Source: Tenacibaculum caenipelagi (lineage in GTDB: Bacteria > Bacteroidota > Bacteroidia > Flavobacteriales > Flavobacteriaceae). Taken from it: 64,000 nt of DNA. The DNA lies in assembly GCF_004363005.1 (NCBI RefSeq), contig NZ_SNYH01000003.1:388287-452286 (forward strand), in the 5' to 3' direction. The notes under the pieces are model-generated. The model was not told where the DNA came from and made no database searches. It saw only the letters and a program-made list of their open reading frames with translations. Below, piece by piece: positions 16,978 to 27,241 of the stretch (position 1 is its first letter; each line of letters opens with the position of its first letter). A program made the translations under genes and the position numbers.

Positions 16978-18237
16978 TTATAACAATGTTTTTAAAATTT
17001 CAACCATCCTGTATACATCTTCAAAACTATTATACATTGGCACTGGTGCGCAACGGATTACATCAGGCTCTCTCCAGTCGGTTATAATATTATTTTCGGT
17101 TAGTTTTTTGTGTAAACTTTTATCTGCATTCTTTACTTGAATAGATAATTGACACCCTCTTTCTTTTGGATTCGATGGCGTAATTATTTTAATTCTATCC
17201 GTATCAATCTGATTGATTAAATATTCAAAATAGCCCGTTAATTTTTCCGATTTGGCTCTTAACGCTTCCATTCCTACTTCTTCAAACATATCTAACGAAG
17301 CTCTAATTGCTGCCATCGATAAAATTGGCGGATTTGATAACTGCCAACCTTCTGCTCCCTGCATCACATCAAACGGTTGACGCATATTGAAACGAGTTTC
17401 TTTATTATGGTTCCACCAACCTGCAAAACGAGGTAACTCTTTATTATGTGCATGCTTTTCATGTACAAACAACCCTGCTAAACTTCCTGGACCCGAATTC
17501 AAATATTTATAAGTACACCAAGCTGCAAAATCTACTCCACTATCATGTAATTCAGGTGAAATATTTCCTGCTCCGTGAGCTAAATCAACACCTACCATAC
17601 AATTTTTAGCATGTCCTATTTCTGCGATACGTTTGATATCTAAATACTGTCCTGTATAATAATTCACACCTCCTATCAATAACAAAGCAATTTCATCACC
17701 TTGCTCATCTACTATTTTCTCAAGATCTTCAATACGTAATAATTCTTCTCCTTCACGAGGTTTCCATTCTATCAATCCTTCTTCTGTATCAAACCCATGG
17801 AATTTTAATTGCGATTGTACCGCGTATCTATCCGAAGGAAAAGCATCGCTTTCTATAACAATTTTATACTTTGTTTTAGTCGGTTGATAAAACGACACCA
17901 TTAACAAATGTAAGTTGGTTGTTAAGGTATTCATCACCACAACTTCTAGTGGTTTTGCTCCTACTATATTCGCCATCGAATTTGTTAAAAATTCGTGATA
18001 TGGCATCCATGGGTTTCGAGCTTCAAAATGCCCTTCTACTCCATATTTCGCCCAATCGTCTAATTCTTGTTGAATGTATTGTTGCGTTTGTTTAGGTTGT
18101 AATCCAAGAGAATTTCCTGTAAAATACAACCAGTCATTTCCTTTTGCATCTTTTGGAATATGAAACTGCGCTCTTAAATGCGCTAAGTTATCTTCTTTAT
18201 CTAGTTGTTGTGCGTAATCGAGTGTTGGTTTATACAT
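16978..18237 (-). CDS. kynU: Kynureninase
   Basis: A PLP enzyme (419 residues from the preferred start) that cleaves kynurenine or 3-hydroxykynurenine to (3-hydroxy)anthranilate plus alanine. The PLP lysine lies in CTYKYLNSGPGSLAG, preceded by the cofactor Asp in GVDLAHGAGN; the C-terminus carries a REPDVIRCAPVPMYNSF block. A longer frame starts at 18261, but ATG 18237 (MYKPTLDYAQ) is better placed after an AT-rich leader. It is the first gene of the minus-strand operon and faces the IclR gene. Confidence 0.95.
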   Translation of the reverse strand: MYKPTLDYAQQLDKEDNLAHLRAQFHIPKDAKGNDWLYFTGNSLGLQPKQTQQYIQQELDDWAKYGVEGHFEARNPWMPYHEFLTNSMANIVGAKPLEVVVMNTLTTNLHLLMVSFYQPTKTKYKIVIESDAFPSDRYAVQSQLKFHGFDTEEGLIEWKPREGEELLRIEDLEKIVDEQGDEIALLLIGGVNYYTGQYLDIKRIAEIGHAKNCMVGVDLAHGAGNISPELHDSGVDFAAWCTYKYLNSGPGSLAGLFVHEKHAHNKELPRFAGWWNHNKETRFNMRQPFDVMQGAEGWQLSNPPILSMAAIRASLDMFEEVGMEALRAKSEKLTGYFEYLINQIDTDRIKIITPSNPKERGCQLSIQVKNADKSLHKKLTENNIITDWREPDVIRCAPVPMYNSFEDVYRMVEILKTLL

Positions 18238-18266
18238 ACTTATTATATTTCTAAAAACCATTTCTA

Positions 18267-18339
18267 AAACACTAAAGATACTTCATTTTTACCTCAAAAT
18301 AAAACCTAAAGTGTTTCACATAATAAAACGGTGTTTTAT
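18267..18339. promoter_or_regulatory. Candidate operators between kynU and the IclR gene
   Basis: The divergent spacer holds an inverted pair AAACACT (18267-18273) and AGTGTTT (18310-18316), and a palindrome ATAAAAC-GGT-GTTTTAT (18323-18339). Its place suggests binding by the adjacent IclR or Crp-type protein, but no binding motif is known to me for this regulator. Confidence 0.4.
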
Positions 18340-18384
18340 AAATTTACATATTTTTATTATATTAGTCAATAATTTTTTGAGAAA

Positions 18385-19161
18385 ATGAATACAGATTCTA
18401 AAAATTTAAACCAATCTATCATCAAAGCGTTTGCTGTTTTAGATGCTTTCACCAATGATAAAAAAGAATGGGGCGTTAGAGAATTAGCTACTAAAACTGG
18501 CTACAACAAAAGCACCGTATATAGATTACTAAGCACTTTAGTTTCATTAAATGCTGTGCAACAAAACGACAACGAAAAATATCAACTAGGAAGCAAGCTG
18601 TTTGAATTAGGCAATCGTGTTTCTATATATAAATCACTAAGAGATTTAACCAATGAACCAATACAAAAGGTAGCCTTAGAAATTCAAGAGACTGTTTTGT
18701 TGGGTATTTTAAAAGAACAGCAAGCATTTCATATTAATAAAGCTGATAGTTTACAAGGGCTTAAAATAAGTACCTCTATTGGTTCTTACGCACCTGTTAA
18801 CGGAAGCGCCATTGGAAAATTACTCTTAGCTTTTTCTTCGATAGAAACTCAAAAAACTTTTTTCAACTCGATTTCTTTAGAATCGTTTACCAGAAACACT
18901 ATCACTTCAACTTCAAAATTCAAAAAGGAATTATTACAAATTCAACAGCAACAATTTGCGTTAGATATTGAGGAATCAGAATTGGGTTTAGTTTGTATTG
19001 CCATTCCTATTTATAATAAAAAAGGGAAAGTGATTGCTGGCATTAGCGCTTCTGGACCTTCTAGTAGATTTAAAATGGAAAATGTATCTAGTTACATTCA
19101 GATCTTACAAAAAGGTGCCAATACTATAGAACAAAATTTAAGTGACTTTGATAGTTTATAA
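18385..19161 (+). CDS. IclR-family transcriptional regulator
   Basis: A 258-residue regulator with an N-terminal winged helix (about residues 8-70, TGYNKSTVYRLLSTL) and a C-terminal IclR effector domain (INKADSLQGLKIS, then GSYAPVNGSAIGKLLLA, and ESELGLVCIAIPIYN). It is divergent from kynU across 147 bases of palindrome-containing DNA, so it very likely controls the kynurenine catabolic operon in response to a pathway intermediate. The effector is unknown. Confidence 0.92.
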   Translation: MNTDSKNLNQSIIKAFAVLDAFTNDKKEWGVRELATKTGYNKSTVYRLLSTLVSLNAVQQNDNEKYQLGSKLFELGNRVSIYKSLRDLTNEPIQKVALEIQETVLLGILKEQQAFHINKADSLQGLKISTSIGSYAPVNGSAIGKLLLAFSSIETQKTFFNSISLESFTRNTITSTSKFKKELLQIQQQQFALDIEESELGLVCIAIPIYNKKGKVIAGISASGPSSRFKMENVSSYIQILQKGANTIEQNLSDFDSL

Positions 19162-19164
19162 AAT

Positions 19165-19731
19165 ATGGAACAAATAAAAACACTTTTGCAATCTTTTGCT
19201 GACATCTCTGAAAAGGACTCAAATTATTTTTGTTCTAAGCTCGAAAAAGTAACACTTCAAAAGAGAGAAATCATATTAACCAAAGGAACAACAGAAAACT
19301 ATCTTTCTTTTGTTGAAACAGGAATTTTAAGATTATTTATTCCTAAAATTGAAAACGATGTAACTTTTGGATTTGTTTTTAAAAATAGTTTTATCAGTGC
19401 TTATGATTCTTTTTTAACACAAACTCCTTCCGAATACAGTATCGAAACGTTAACCCCTACGGTTTTATGGAGACTATCTTTTAATGATTTAGAAGACATC
19501 TACCGAAACACCACTATTGGTCATGAAATTGGAAGGAAAAATGCAGAGAATTTATTTTTACTAAAATCAAAGCGAGAGCTATCCTTATTAAACAATACAC
19601 CAGAAGAAAGGTATCTCAACCTCTTTCATGAAAGACCTGAGTTAATTCAACATATCCCTTTAAAATATATAGCATCTTATATCGGAGTAACTCCACAAGC
19701 ACTGAGTAGAATTAGGAAACGAATTTATTAA
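19165..19731 (+). CDS. Crp/Fnr-family regulator
   Basis: A 188-residue protein with a cyclic-nucleotide-binding-like beta-roll (about residues 20-110) and a short C-terminal helix-turn-helix ([20 protein letters not shown]). This is the usual form of small Bacteroidota Crp/Fnr proteins. No Cys cluster for an Fe-S centre is seen. It starts 3 bases after the IclR gene, so it is co-transcribed. Whether it acts on the kynurenine operon is not shown. Confidence 0.88.
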   Translation: MEQIKTLLQSFADISEKDSNYFCSKLEKVTLQKREIILTKGTTENYLSFVETGILRLFIPKIENDVTFGFVFKNSFISAYDSFLTQTPSEYSIETLTPTVLWRLSFNDLEDIYRNTTIGHEIGRKNAENLFLLKSKRELSLLNNTPEERYLNLFHERPELIQHIPLKYIASYIGVTPQALSRIRKRIY

Positions 19732-19790
19732 CCCAAGTTCATTGGTTCTATCTAAAAGTTTCTTCAATTTTGAATAAAACTTTTTAGTCA

Positions 19791-20267
19791 ATGAAACCAT
19801 TATTTATTTTACTCTTAACTTTTATAATTTCTATAGGAGCGCAAAAACTTATTTCAAAAAACATCAATTACCTGCTTTCTGCTAGAATAGCCATGTGTGC
19901 AATGCTATTATTTACCGCTTTAGGACACTTTTTGTTTACTGAAGGCATGAGTAAAATGATACCGAATTTTATTCCTTTAAAACCAACTCTAGTATTAGTT
20001 ACTGGAGTTTTAGAAATTATATTAGCCATAGGTTTACTATTACCAACTTACAAAAGAACAACAGCTTGGATTCTTATCTTTTTCTTACTATTGATGCTTC
20101 CTGCAAACATAAAATCTAGTTTAGAAAACTTGAATTACCAAACAGGTACTTATGACGGAAAAGGACTTTCATATTTATGGTTTAGAGTTCCATTACAACT
20201 CTTTTTTATAGCGTGGATTTACTTTTCTACCCTAAAAACGAACACTATAACAGCATTCAATTTATAA
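19791..20267 (+). CDS. DoxX-like integral membrane protein
   Basis: A 158-residue protein with four predicted membrane segments and the DoxX-type pattern (ALGHFLFTEGMSKMIPNF, then VLEIILAIGLLLP). No enzymatic residue can be named. It lies 59 bases after the Crp/Fnr gene, probably in the same unit, and is followed by a terminator. It is one of three DoxX-type genes in the window. Confidence 0.75.
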   Translation: MKPLFILLLTFIISIGAQKLISKNINYLLSARIAMCAMLLFTALGHFLFTEGMSKMIPNFIPLKPTLVLVTGVLEIILAIGLLLPTYKRTTAWILIFFLLLMLPANIKSSLENLNYQTGTYDGKGLSYLWFRVPLQLFFIAWIYFSTLKTNTITAFNL

Positions 20268-20280
20268 AACTTACCTCTAA

Positions 20281-20325
20281 AAATAAAACGAGGTCTACAA
20301 ATTATCTGTGGACCTCGTTTATTTC
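20281..20325. terminator. Bidirectional terminator between DoxX and serA genes
   Basis: A long stem runs from AAATAAAACGAGG to CCTCGTTTATTT, with the arms GTCTACA and TGTGGAC closing on the loop AATTATC. It has one bulge and serves the convergent genes on both sides. Confidence 0.82.
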
Positions 20326-20345
20326 TTAATAAAATCAAAACCTTA

Positions 20346-22238
20346 TTAATACAGTACTCTAAATTTAATAGTACCATCTACTTTTTTCAGTTTTGCAATT
20401 ACTTCTTGGTTATACTCTTTATCTACATCGGTAATTACGTATCCTACCTTTTCATCTGTAGACAGGTATTGTCCTGTAATGTTCAACTCGTATTTCGCTA
20501 ACACTTTATTGATCTTCGCCATTACTCCAGGTACGTTTTTATGAATATGTAAAAAACGGTGTGCATTTTTATGCTTAGGTAAACGAATATTTGGGAAATT
20601 AACCGCATCTACTGTATTTCCTGAATTGATATACGCCATAATTTTGTTCGGAACAAAATCAGCAATATCCTTTTGAGCTTCTTCTGTACTACCTCCTACA
20701 TGCGGAGTTAAAATTACATTATCTAATCCTTTTAACTCGGTATAAAACTCCCCATTTTTTCTTGGTTCTTCAGGATATACATCTACAGCAGCTCCTGCAA
20801 TTTTACCAGACTTTAATCCTTCTACTAGAGCTTCAATATCCACTACAAATCCACGTGATAGATTCACAAAATGAACTCCATCTTTCATTTCAGCTATTTC
20901 TTCTCTACCTATAAAATTTTTGTTGGCGGAATTATCGTCTACATGCAACGTAACTACATCAGAAACATTTAACAGCTCTTTTAAGGTGTTCATTCTGGTA
21001 GCATTTCCTAAAGCTAATTTGTCTTCTACATCGTAATAGTACACATCCATTCCAAGCGCTTCAGCTAACACCGATAATTGCTTTCCAATATTTCCGTACC
21101 CTACAATCCCTAACTTTTTACCACGAACTTCTCTAGATCCCTCTGCTGTTTTATTCCATTGACCGTTGTGAATTTCTGTACTTCTTTGAAATACACTACG
21201 CATTAACATAATAATTTCTCCAATCGCTAATTCAACTACAGAACGTGTATTACTGTAGGGTGCATTGAAAACTACCACTCCGTTTTCTTTACATGCCTCT
21301 AAATCGATTTGCTTGGTTCCAATGCAAAAAGCAGAAACCACCATTAGTTTTTCAGCAGCTTCAATCACTTTACGAGTTACTTGTGTTTTAGAACGGATTC
21401 CTAACACATGAACATCTTTTAGTTTCTCTATCAATTCATCTTCCGACAAACTTCTTGAAACAGTTTCTACAGAAAACCCATCACTCGTTAACTTTGTAAA
21501 AGCATCAGGATGTACATTTTCTAACAGTAGAATTTTAATTCTATTCTTTGGGTATGATAAGTTTCTAGGCAATTTGTTAACGTATAAAAATTCATCTAAA
21601 TTTGGTGTAATATGGTCGGCATTGGCTATTGTTTTATCTCGCAATACATTTTCTGTATAGGCAAAAAACTTATCTGCCACACCAGCTTCTTTGGTTACTG
21701 CATCACTATAGCCATCTCCAATCACCTGTACTTCACCATCTAAATTTAAGGATTTTAAACAATCTATTTTACCATTATGTTTAGATAATGGGTTTTTAGT
21801 GTCAAATCCTACAATAATTCCAGCTTCGTCAACCTCAAATGTATTTGCAAATACTCTTTCCGAGGGAATATTATATGCAGCTACTATCGGATCTATAAAT
21901 TCTTTAAATCCTGCGGAAATCACATAAATATCATCAGAGAATTTTTCAAAAAACTCTTTGTTTCTCTCTATTGATGGAGATACTTTTTGTTTTAATTCTT
22001 CTATTAATAAAGGTAAATCCGATTCTTTTGCTTTTAATAACTGAATGCGTTTTTCTAAGGATTCAGTAAAAGAAATATCACCATCAATTCCTTGATTGGT
22101 AATATGGATTATCTTTTGAACAATCTCCTTTTTTTTCGGATTTTCAGCTAGCGTGATTTCTGCCAAAACATCTAATGCCTCTACACGAGTTAACGTGCTA
22201 TCGAAATCGAAAACGAAATTTCGTTTTACTAAATTCAT
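20346..22238 (-). CDS. serA: Phosphoserine phosphatase/3-phosphoglycerate dehydrogenase fusion (SerB-SerA)
   Basis: A 630-residue fusion. Residues 1 to about 220 form a HAD phosphatase with DFDST (D11xD13), the VISAGF motif II and VIGDGYSDA motif III, as in phosphoserine phosphatase. From about 230 a D-2-hydroxyacid dehydrogenase follows with the NAD motif VGYGNIGKQ and the catalytic PHVGGST region. A C-terminal ACT domain (VPGVMAKINKVLAKYELNI) is the usual site for serine feedback. The protein would catalyse the first and last steps of serine synthesis. SerC is not adjacent. No stop or frameshift separates the halves. Confidence 0.92.
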   Translation of the reverse strand: MNLVKRNFVFDFDSTLTRVEALDVLAEITLAENPKKKEIVQKIIHITNQGIDGDISFTESLEKRIQLLKAKESDLPLLIEELKQKVSPSIERNKEFFEKFSDDIYVISAGFKEFIDPIVAAYNIPSERVFANTFEVDEAGIIVGFDTKNPLSKHNGKIDCLKSLNLDGEVQVIGDGYSDAVTKEAGVADKFFAYTENVLRDKTIANADHITPNLDEFLYVNKLPRNLSYPKNRIKILLLENVHPDAFTKLTSDGFSVETVSRSLSEDELIEKLKDVHVLGIRSKTQVTRKVIEAAEKLMVVSAFCIGTKQIDLEACKENGVVVFNAPYSNTRSVVELAIGEIIMLMRSVFQRSTEIHNGQWNKTAEGSREVRGKKLGIVGYGNIGKQLSVLAEALGMDVYYYDVEDKLALGNATRMNTLKELLNVSDVVTLHVDDNSANKNFIGREEIAEMKDGVHFVNLSRGFVVDIEALVEGLKSGKIAGAAVDVYPEEPRKNGEFYTELKGLDNVILTPHVGGSTEEAQKDIADFVPNKIMAYINSGNTVDAVNFPNIRLPKHKNAHRFLHIHKNVPGVMAKINKVLAKYELNITGQYLSTDEKVGYVITDVDKEYNQEVIAKLKKVDGTIKFRVLY

Positions 22239-22408
22239 GTTACTTTTTATTGTGTTTTTGTTGTTGTGTTGTTAAGCCAACGAATGTACAAAGGTTTTCA
22301 TAAAAACACACATATCAAACTAGTTAACTTTCAATTTTTAAAAGGATATGATTTTTAATACTACCTCAATTACACTTTAGTAACATTCAGCACTAAAGAA
22401 TTTCATTT

Positions 22409-23221
22409 TTAAAGTAAAAACAACAAAAATAACCATAAAACAGGAACCGCTTCTACCCAAAAAGAACTATAATATTTAGATTGATTCGTTTCTGCTCTCA
22501 TTAACAAAAAGAGTATTAAAAAAAACAGTCCTAAAAACACTGATCTAAACTGAGTATTAGGGCTAATCATAAATTCTAAAACCAAACATAAAAGCAATAA
22601 AACATACCCAAATTTTTTTGTGTTTTCTACACCTATCTTTTTAGGTATGGTTTGTAAAGAAATGGCATCGTACTGTACATCGCGAATATCAAAAGGCAAC
22701 AACAATATTATGATTAATAAAAAACGTTGCATAACAGACAAGTATACTTCTGCTGTAAAAAAAGTATCATTAGCGTATACTGGTAACAATACCGTGGTGC
22801 CTGCCCAAACAATAGCTACTACTATTATTTTTAAATACCCAATACTTCTCAAGTTTTTTTGAAATCCACTTAGAAAAGGAACTGCATATAAAAAAGTTAA
22901 CAACCCAAAAGGCACAAAAAACAGCAAAGTTTTTAAGGGAAGTAACCATGCAAAATAACACATCAACAAAAAGCAGATCAAAGAAAAAATCTGGATTATC
23001 TTTAAGTGTGTTGTTAAACTACGATGATGTAATTTTGCTACTCCAGCATATTTTACAAAATTATACCCCGTAATTGTTGCAAAAAAAACAAATAAACCCA
23101 ACGGTTCATTGTACGAAAGTTCAAAATATAATTCTGTAATTCGCACCAATGCATACACCGCTAAAGCAACATGAATACTAGAATTTATATAAAAATCGAG
23201 TGCTGTTTTAAGAAACTTCAT
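22409..23221 (-). CDS. UbiA-like prenyltransferase-family membrane protein
   Basis: A 270-residue integral membrane protein with about eight hydrophobic segments. The second UbiA aspartate motif is suggested by LPFDIRDVQYD, while the first (normally NDxxDxxxD) reads NFVKYAGVAK and lacks the aspartates. It may be a relative that has lost prenyl diphosphate chemistry or uses another substrate. It stands alone between serA and gcvP. Confidence 0.6.
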   Translation of the reverse strand: MKFLKTALDFYINSSIHVALAVYALVRITELYFELSYNEPLGLFVFFATITGYNFVKYAGVAKLHHRSLTTHLKIIQIFSLICFLLMCYFAWLLPLKTLLFFVPFGLLTFLYAVPFLSGFQKNLRSIGYLKIIVVAIVWAGTTVLLPVYANDTFFTAEVYLSVMQRFLLIIILLLPFDIRDVQYDAISLQTIPKKIGVENTKKFGYVLLLLCLVLEFMISPNTQFRSVFLGLFFLILFLLMRAETNQSKYYSSFWVEAVPVLWLFLLFLL

Positions 23222-23320
23222 CTAACAAAAATAGCTTTTATGTTTATAACCCTACTGTTTGGTTAATAAAATATCACTTTTTAACAAAAAAATATGTAGT
23301 ATCAAGTCAGGCAATTTCAC

Positions 23321-23328
23321 TATTTTTG
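23321..23328 (+). promoter_or_regulatory. TAnnTTTG -7 box for gcvP
   Basis: TATTTTTG lies 25 bases upstream of the gcvP ATG, in the 132-base gap between divergent genes. No glycine riboswitch-like structure was noticed in the short leader. Confidence 0.6.
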
Positions 23329-23353
23329 AGCCACTTAAAACAACAACACAATA

Positions 23354-26209
23354 ATGAACACAAATTCATTTCAATTAAGACATATAGGTCCTCGTGTTAA
23401 AGACCAAGACCAAATGCTTAAAACGATTGGTGTAGAGAGTTTAGACCAATTGATTTATGAGACTATCCCTGACGATATTCGCTTACAAAAAGAGTTAGAT
23501 TTAGCTCCTGCAATGAGTGAATATGAATACTTAACTCGCATCAACGAGTTAGGTGCTAAAAACAAAGTTTTTAAAAGTTATATCGGTTTAGGATATCACG
23601 AAGCAATTATACCTAGTGTAATTCAACGTAATATTTTAGAAAACCCAGGATGGTATACTGCCTATACACCTTATCAAGCTGAAATAGCACAAGGTCGTTT
23701 AGAAGCCTTGTTAAATTACCAAACAATGATTTGTGATTTAACAGGAATGGAGTTAGCAAATGCTTCGTTATTAGATGAAGGTACCGCTGCTGCCGAAGCC
23801 ATGGCTTTATTATTTGATGTTCGTGAAAGAGCACAAAAGAAAGCCAACGCAAACAAATTCTTTGTTTCAGAAGAAATTTTGCCACAAACTTTATCAGTAT
23901 TACAAACACGTGCCATTCCTATCGGAATTGAATTAGTAGTTGGTAATCACCAAAAGTTTGATTTCTCAGAAGAATTCTTCGGAGCTGTCGTTCAATACCC
24001 AGGTAAACACGGACAAGTTTATGACTATACTGAATTTGTAGCAAACTGTAACGCAAAAAACATCAAGGTAGCTGTTGCTGCTGATATTTTATCTTTAGTA
24101 AAATTAAAGGCTCCAGCTAAATTTGGTGCAGATGTAGTTGTTGGTACTACTCAACGTTTCGGAATTCCGTTAGGATATGGAGGTCCTCATGCAGGGTTCT
24201 TTGCTACGAAAGAAGCATACAAACGTAGTATGCCAGGACGTATTATTGGAGTTACGAAAGATGTTGACGGTGGTCGTGCATTACGTATGGCATTACAAAC
24301 ACGTGAGCAACATATTAAACGTGAAAAAGCAACTTCTAACATTTGTACTGCACAAGTATTATTAGCAGTTATGGCGGGTATGTATGCAGTGTATCACGGA
24401 AAAGATGGATTACAATATATTGCTGACCGCGTTCACACAAGTACTACAACCTTAGCGAAAGCTTTAACCGATTTAGGTTTCAAACAAAAGAACACGTCTT
24501 ATTTCGATACTATTTTAGTTGAAGTTGAAGCTAATAAATTACGTTCAGTAGCTGAAGCGAACGGAATCAACTTTAACTATATTGATGAAAACCACATTTC
24601 AATCTCTGTAAACGAAACAGTTGGTTTAAAAGAAATCAATGCTATTGTTGATTGTTTCGAACAAGCTTTCAATATCACAGATATTACGGTTACTGAATTT
24701 ACTACAACGGATGTAATTCCTGCTGGGGTAAAAAGAGCAACTTCTTTCTTAGATAACGAAGTATTCAACACGTATCAATCAGAAACTGAAATGATGCGTT
24801 ATATCAAAAAATTAGAACGTAAAGATTTAGCGTTAAATCACTCGATGATTTCTTTAGGGTCATGTACCATGAAACTAAACGCTGCTTCTGAAATGTTACC
24901 ATTGAGTAATCCACAATGGGGTAATATCCACCCATTTGCTCCTTTAAATCAAGCAGAAGGATACCTAATCATGTTAAAAAACCTTGAAAACCAATTAAAC
25001 GTAGTTACTGGTTTTGCAGGTACTTCTTTACAACCTAACTCAGGTGCACAAGGGGAGTTTGCTGGTTTAATGGTAATTAGAGCTTATCATGAAGCAAACG
25101 GAGATACAAACAGAAATATCTGTTTAATTCCTGCATCAGCTCACGGAACCAACCCTGCATCGGCTGTAATGGCAGGTATGAAGGTAGTAGTTACCAAAAC
25201 TGATGAAAAAGGAAACATCGACGTAGAAGATTTACGTGCTAAAGCTAAAAAACATAAAGATAATTTAGCTGCTTTAATGGTAACCTACCCGTCTACTCAC
25301 GGAGTATACGAAAAAGCAATTAAAGAAGTTACACAAATTATCCACGATAACGGTGGACAAGTATATATGGATGGTGCAAACATGAACGCACAGGTAGGAT
25401 TAACCAATCCTGCTACCATTGGTGCTGATGTTTGTCACTTGAACTTACACAAAACATTTGCGATTCCTCACGGTGGTGGTGGACCAGGTGTAGGACCAAT
25501 TTGTGTGGCACCACAATTAGTACCGTTTTTACCAACCAATCCAGTAGTAGCTACAGGTGGTGATAATGCCATCACTGCTATTTCAGCAGCTCCTTGGGGT
25601 TCTGCATTGGTATGTTTAATTTCTTACGGATACATTACTATGTTAGGTGCTGACGGATTGACAAATTCTACCAAGAATGCTATTTTAAACGCCAACTATA
25701 TTAAAGAGCGTTTAAGTGGTCATTACAGCACTTTATATACTGGTGAAATGAACCGTGCTGCTCACGAAATGATTTTAGACTGTCGTGAGTTTAAACAAAA
25801 TGGAATTGAGGTTACTGATATCGCAAAACGATTAATGGACTACGGATTCCACGCGCCTACTGTATCATTCCCTGTAGCTGGAACGATTATGGTGGAGCCA
25901 ACAGAATCTGAAAGCGTAACAGAATTAGATCGTTTTTGTGATGCATTAATCTCTATTAGAAAAGAGATTGCTGAAGCGAGTAAGGAAAACCCTAACAACC
26001 CGCTTAAAAATGCACCTCATACACAAGAAATGTTAACTGCTGATGAATGGAACTTACCATATTCTCGTAAACAAGCAGCATTTCCATTAGAGTATATTGC
26101 AGACAATAAGTTTTGGCCTTCTGTACGTCGTGTAGACGATGCTTTTGGTGACCGTAACTTAATTTGTTCTTGTAATCCTATTGAAGATTATATGGAAGCG
26201 GAAGCTTAA
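23354..26209 (+). CDS. gcvP: Glycine dehydrogenase (decarboxylating), P-protein
   Basis: A 951-residue PLP enzyme, the single-chain form of the P-protein of the glycine cleavage system, which decarboxylates glycine and passes the aminomethyl group to the H-protein lipoyl arm. The PLP lysine lies in [18 protein letters not shown]. The N-terminus ([14 protein letters not shown]) and the [23 protein letters not shown] block are typical. The gcvT and gcvH genes are not adjacent. A terminator follows. Confidence 0.98.
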   Translation: MNTNSFQLRHIGPRVKDQDQMLKTIGVESLDQLIYETIPDDIRLQKELDLAPAMSEYEYLTRINELGAKNKVFKSYIGLGYHEAIIPSVIQRNILENPGWYTAYTPYQAEIAQGRLEALLNYQTMICDLTGMELANASLLDEGTAAAEAMALLFDVRERAQKKANANKFFVSEEILPQTLSVLQTRAIPIGIELVVGNHQKFDFSEEFFGAVVQYPGKHGQVYDYTEFVANCNAKNIKVAVAADILSLVKLKAPAKFGADVVVGTTQRFGIPLGYGGPHAGFFATKEAYKRSMPGRIIGVTKDVDGGRALRMALQTREQHIKREKATSNICTAQVLLAVMAGMYAVYHGKDGLQYIADRVHTSTTTLAKALTDLGFKQKNTSYFDTILVEVEANKLRSVAEANGINFNYIDENHISISVNETVGLKEINAIVDCFEQAFNITDITVTEFTTTDVIPAGVKRATSFLDNEVFNTYQSETEMMRYIKKLERKDLALNHSMISLGSCTMKLNAASEMLPLSNPQWGNIHPFAPLNQAEGYLIMLKNLENQLNVVTGFAGTSLQPNSGAQGEFAGLMVIRAYHEANGDTNRNICLIPASAHGTNPASAVMAGMKVVVTKTDEKGNIDVEDLRAKAKKHKDNLAALMVTYPSTHGVYEKAIKEVTQIIHDNGGQVYMDGANMNAQVGLTNPATIGADVCHLNLHKTFAIPHGGGGPGVGPICVAPQLVPFLPTNPVVATGGDNAITAISAAPWGSALVCLISYGYITMLGADGLTNSTKNAILNANYIKERLSGHYSTLYTGEMNRAAHEMILDCREFKQNGIEVTDIAKRLMDYGFHAPTVSFPVAGTIMVEPTESESVTELDRFCDALISIRKEIAEASKENPNNPLKNAPHTQEMLTADEWNLPYSRKQAAFPLEYIADNKFWPSVRRVDDAFGDRNLICSCNPIEDYMEAEA

Positions 26210-26220
26210 TTATAAATAAA

Positions 26221-26250
26221 AAAAAGCCCTCGAAATTTCGAGGGCTTTTT
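26221..26250. terminator. Bidirectional terminator after gcvP
   Basis: A 15-bp perfect stem (AAAAAGCCCTCGAAA at 26221-26235 and its complement at 26236-26250) abuts the stop codon of the converging gene, so it can serve both strands. Confidence 0.92.
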
Positions 26251-26538
26251 TTATGCTACTCTTACGATTCTTTCAAGCGGAATGATAGTAGATTCTTTTA
26301 GTATTACTGATTTATCAGTAATACCCCAAACAGTGGTTTCTACTTTCTTTAAACCATCCACATCCATAAAAAATATTTTTACCTTTTCTCTTTCTAGATT
26401 TCCTAAAGACAGAGCTCGCTGTAAATCTAAAAAACGATTTACCACTGCTTTCTTTTTATTTAACACCTCTTCTTTTGGAAATTTTAAGAACTTAATTTGT
26501 TCTTTTGCTACGGTTATAAAACCTGTGTTTGTAGTCAT
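26251..26538 (-). CDS. Small conserved hypothetical protein
   Basis: A 95-residue soluble protein with no signal peptide. The C-terminal half alternates hydrophobic and polar residues (VKIFFMDVDGLKKVETTVWG, then ILKESTIIPLERIVRV), suggesting a small beta-barrel. I do not recognise a named family. It has its own terminator at the stop codon and a non-coding region upstream, so it is probably a single-gene unit. The frame opposite it (26282-26578) is judged a shadow. Confidence 0.65.
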   Translation of the reverse strand: MTTNTGFITVAKEQIKFLKFPKEEVLNKKKAVVNRFLDLQRALSLGNLEREKVKIFFMDVDGLKKVETTVWGITDKSVILKESTIIPLERIVRVA

Positions 26539-26769
26539 ATTATTGGGGAATTATAGGTTACTACTTTGTGATAATTAGATTTAAGTTATACTACATAAAT
26601 CTCATCGCCAATGTATACATTCCAAACTTCAATTACAAATAATTCAAACAAATAATATAAATTTTAATTTTTACAACAAAACACATCCTGTAAATTAAAC
26701 AATTAACAACAAAATAGCTTAATGATTAAAAATAAAAAAAACCAACATTTAGAAATTATTCTCTTGAAT
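26539..26769. other. AT-rich non-coding stretch
   Basis: This is the upstream region of the 95-residue gene, strongly AT-rich with oligo-A tracts. No gene or RNA was recognised. It runs into the first large repeat array. Confidence 0.6.
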
Positions 26770-27167
26770 AAGATTTAGCTTCTCTGAACCTCACGGTTTC
26801 TCCTATCTTCGGAATGACACTTATTAATCGTCATAGCGAGGAGTGATAACGACGCGGCTATCTTTTGCTCGACTAACAGATTGCTTCACTGCGTTCGCAA
26901 TGACAATAAATTAATCGTCATTTCGAACTGAAGCAACGCGGAGTGTGAGAGATTTCAATAATAAGAGTTACTTCACTTCATGAGATTTAGCTTCACTGAA
27001 CCTTACGGTTCCTCCTATCGTCGGAATGACACTTACTAATCGTCATAGCGAGAAGTGATAACGACACGGCTATCTTTTGCTCGACTAACAAATTGTTTCA
27101 CTGCGTTCGCAATAACGAAACATCCCGTCTTCTCGAACTGAAGCAACGCGGAGTGTGAGAGATCTCA
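26770..27167. repeat. Array of alternating type A and type B imperfect palindromes
   Basis: The order is B right half (26770-26818), A (26830-26904), B (26917-27030), A (27042-27118) and B left half (27128-27167). Type A reads GTCATAGCGAGGAGTG to GCTATCT, then AGATTGCTTCACTGCG to GCAATGAC. Type B reads GTCATTTCGAACTG to GAGAGATTTC, then GAGATTTAGCTTC to CGGAATGAC. The outer arms are inverted repeats. No open frame or transposase is present. Confidence 0.85.
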
Positions 27168-27196
27168 ATAAGAGGAATTACTCTACCTTAATTTTA

Positions 27197-27204
27197 TATA
27201 TTTG
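27197..27204 (+). promoter_or_regulatory. TAnnTTTG -7 box for the M90 peptidase gene
   Basis: TATATTTG lies 37 bases upstream of the ATG, just after the repeat array ends. Confidence 0.55.
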
Positions 27205-27241
27205 GAAACAAATTTCTATGTAGCAGTAACCTCAATTTTTA

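Noticed and set aside
23222..23353. A glycine riboswitch upstream of gcvP
   Set aside because: The leader after the -7 box is only about 20 bases and shows no paired aptamer structure.
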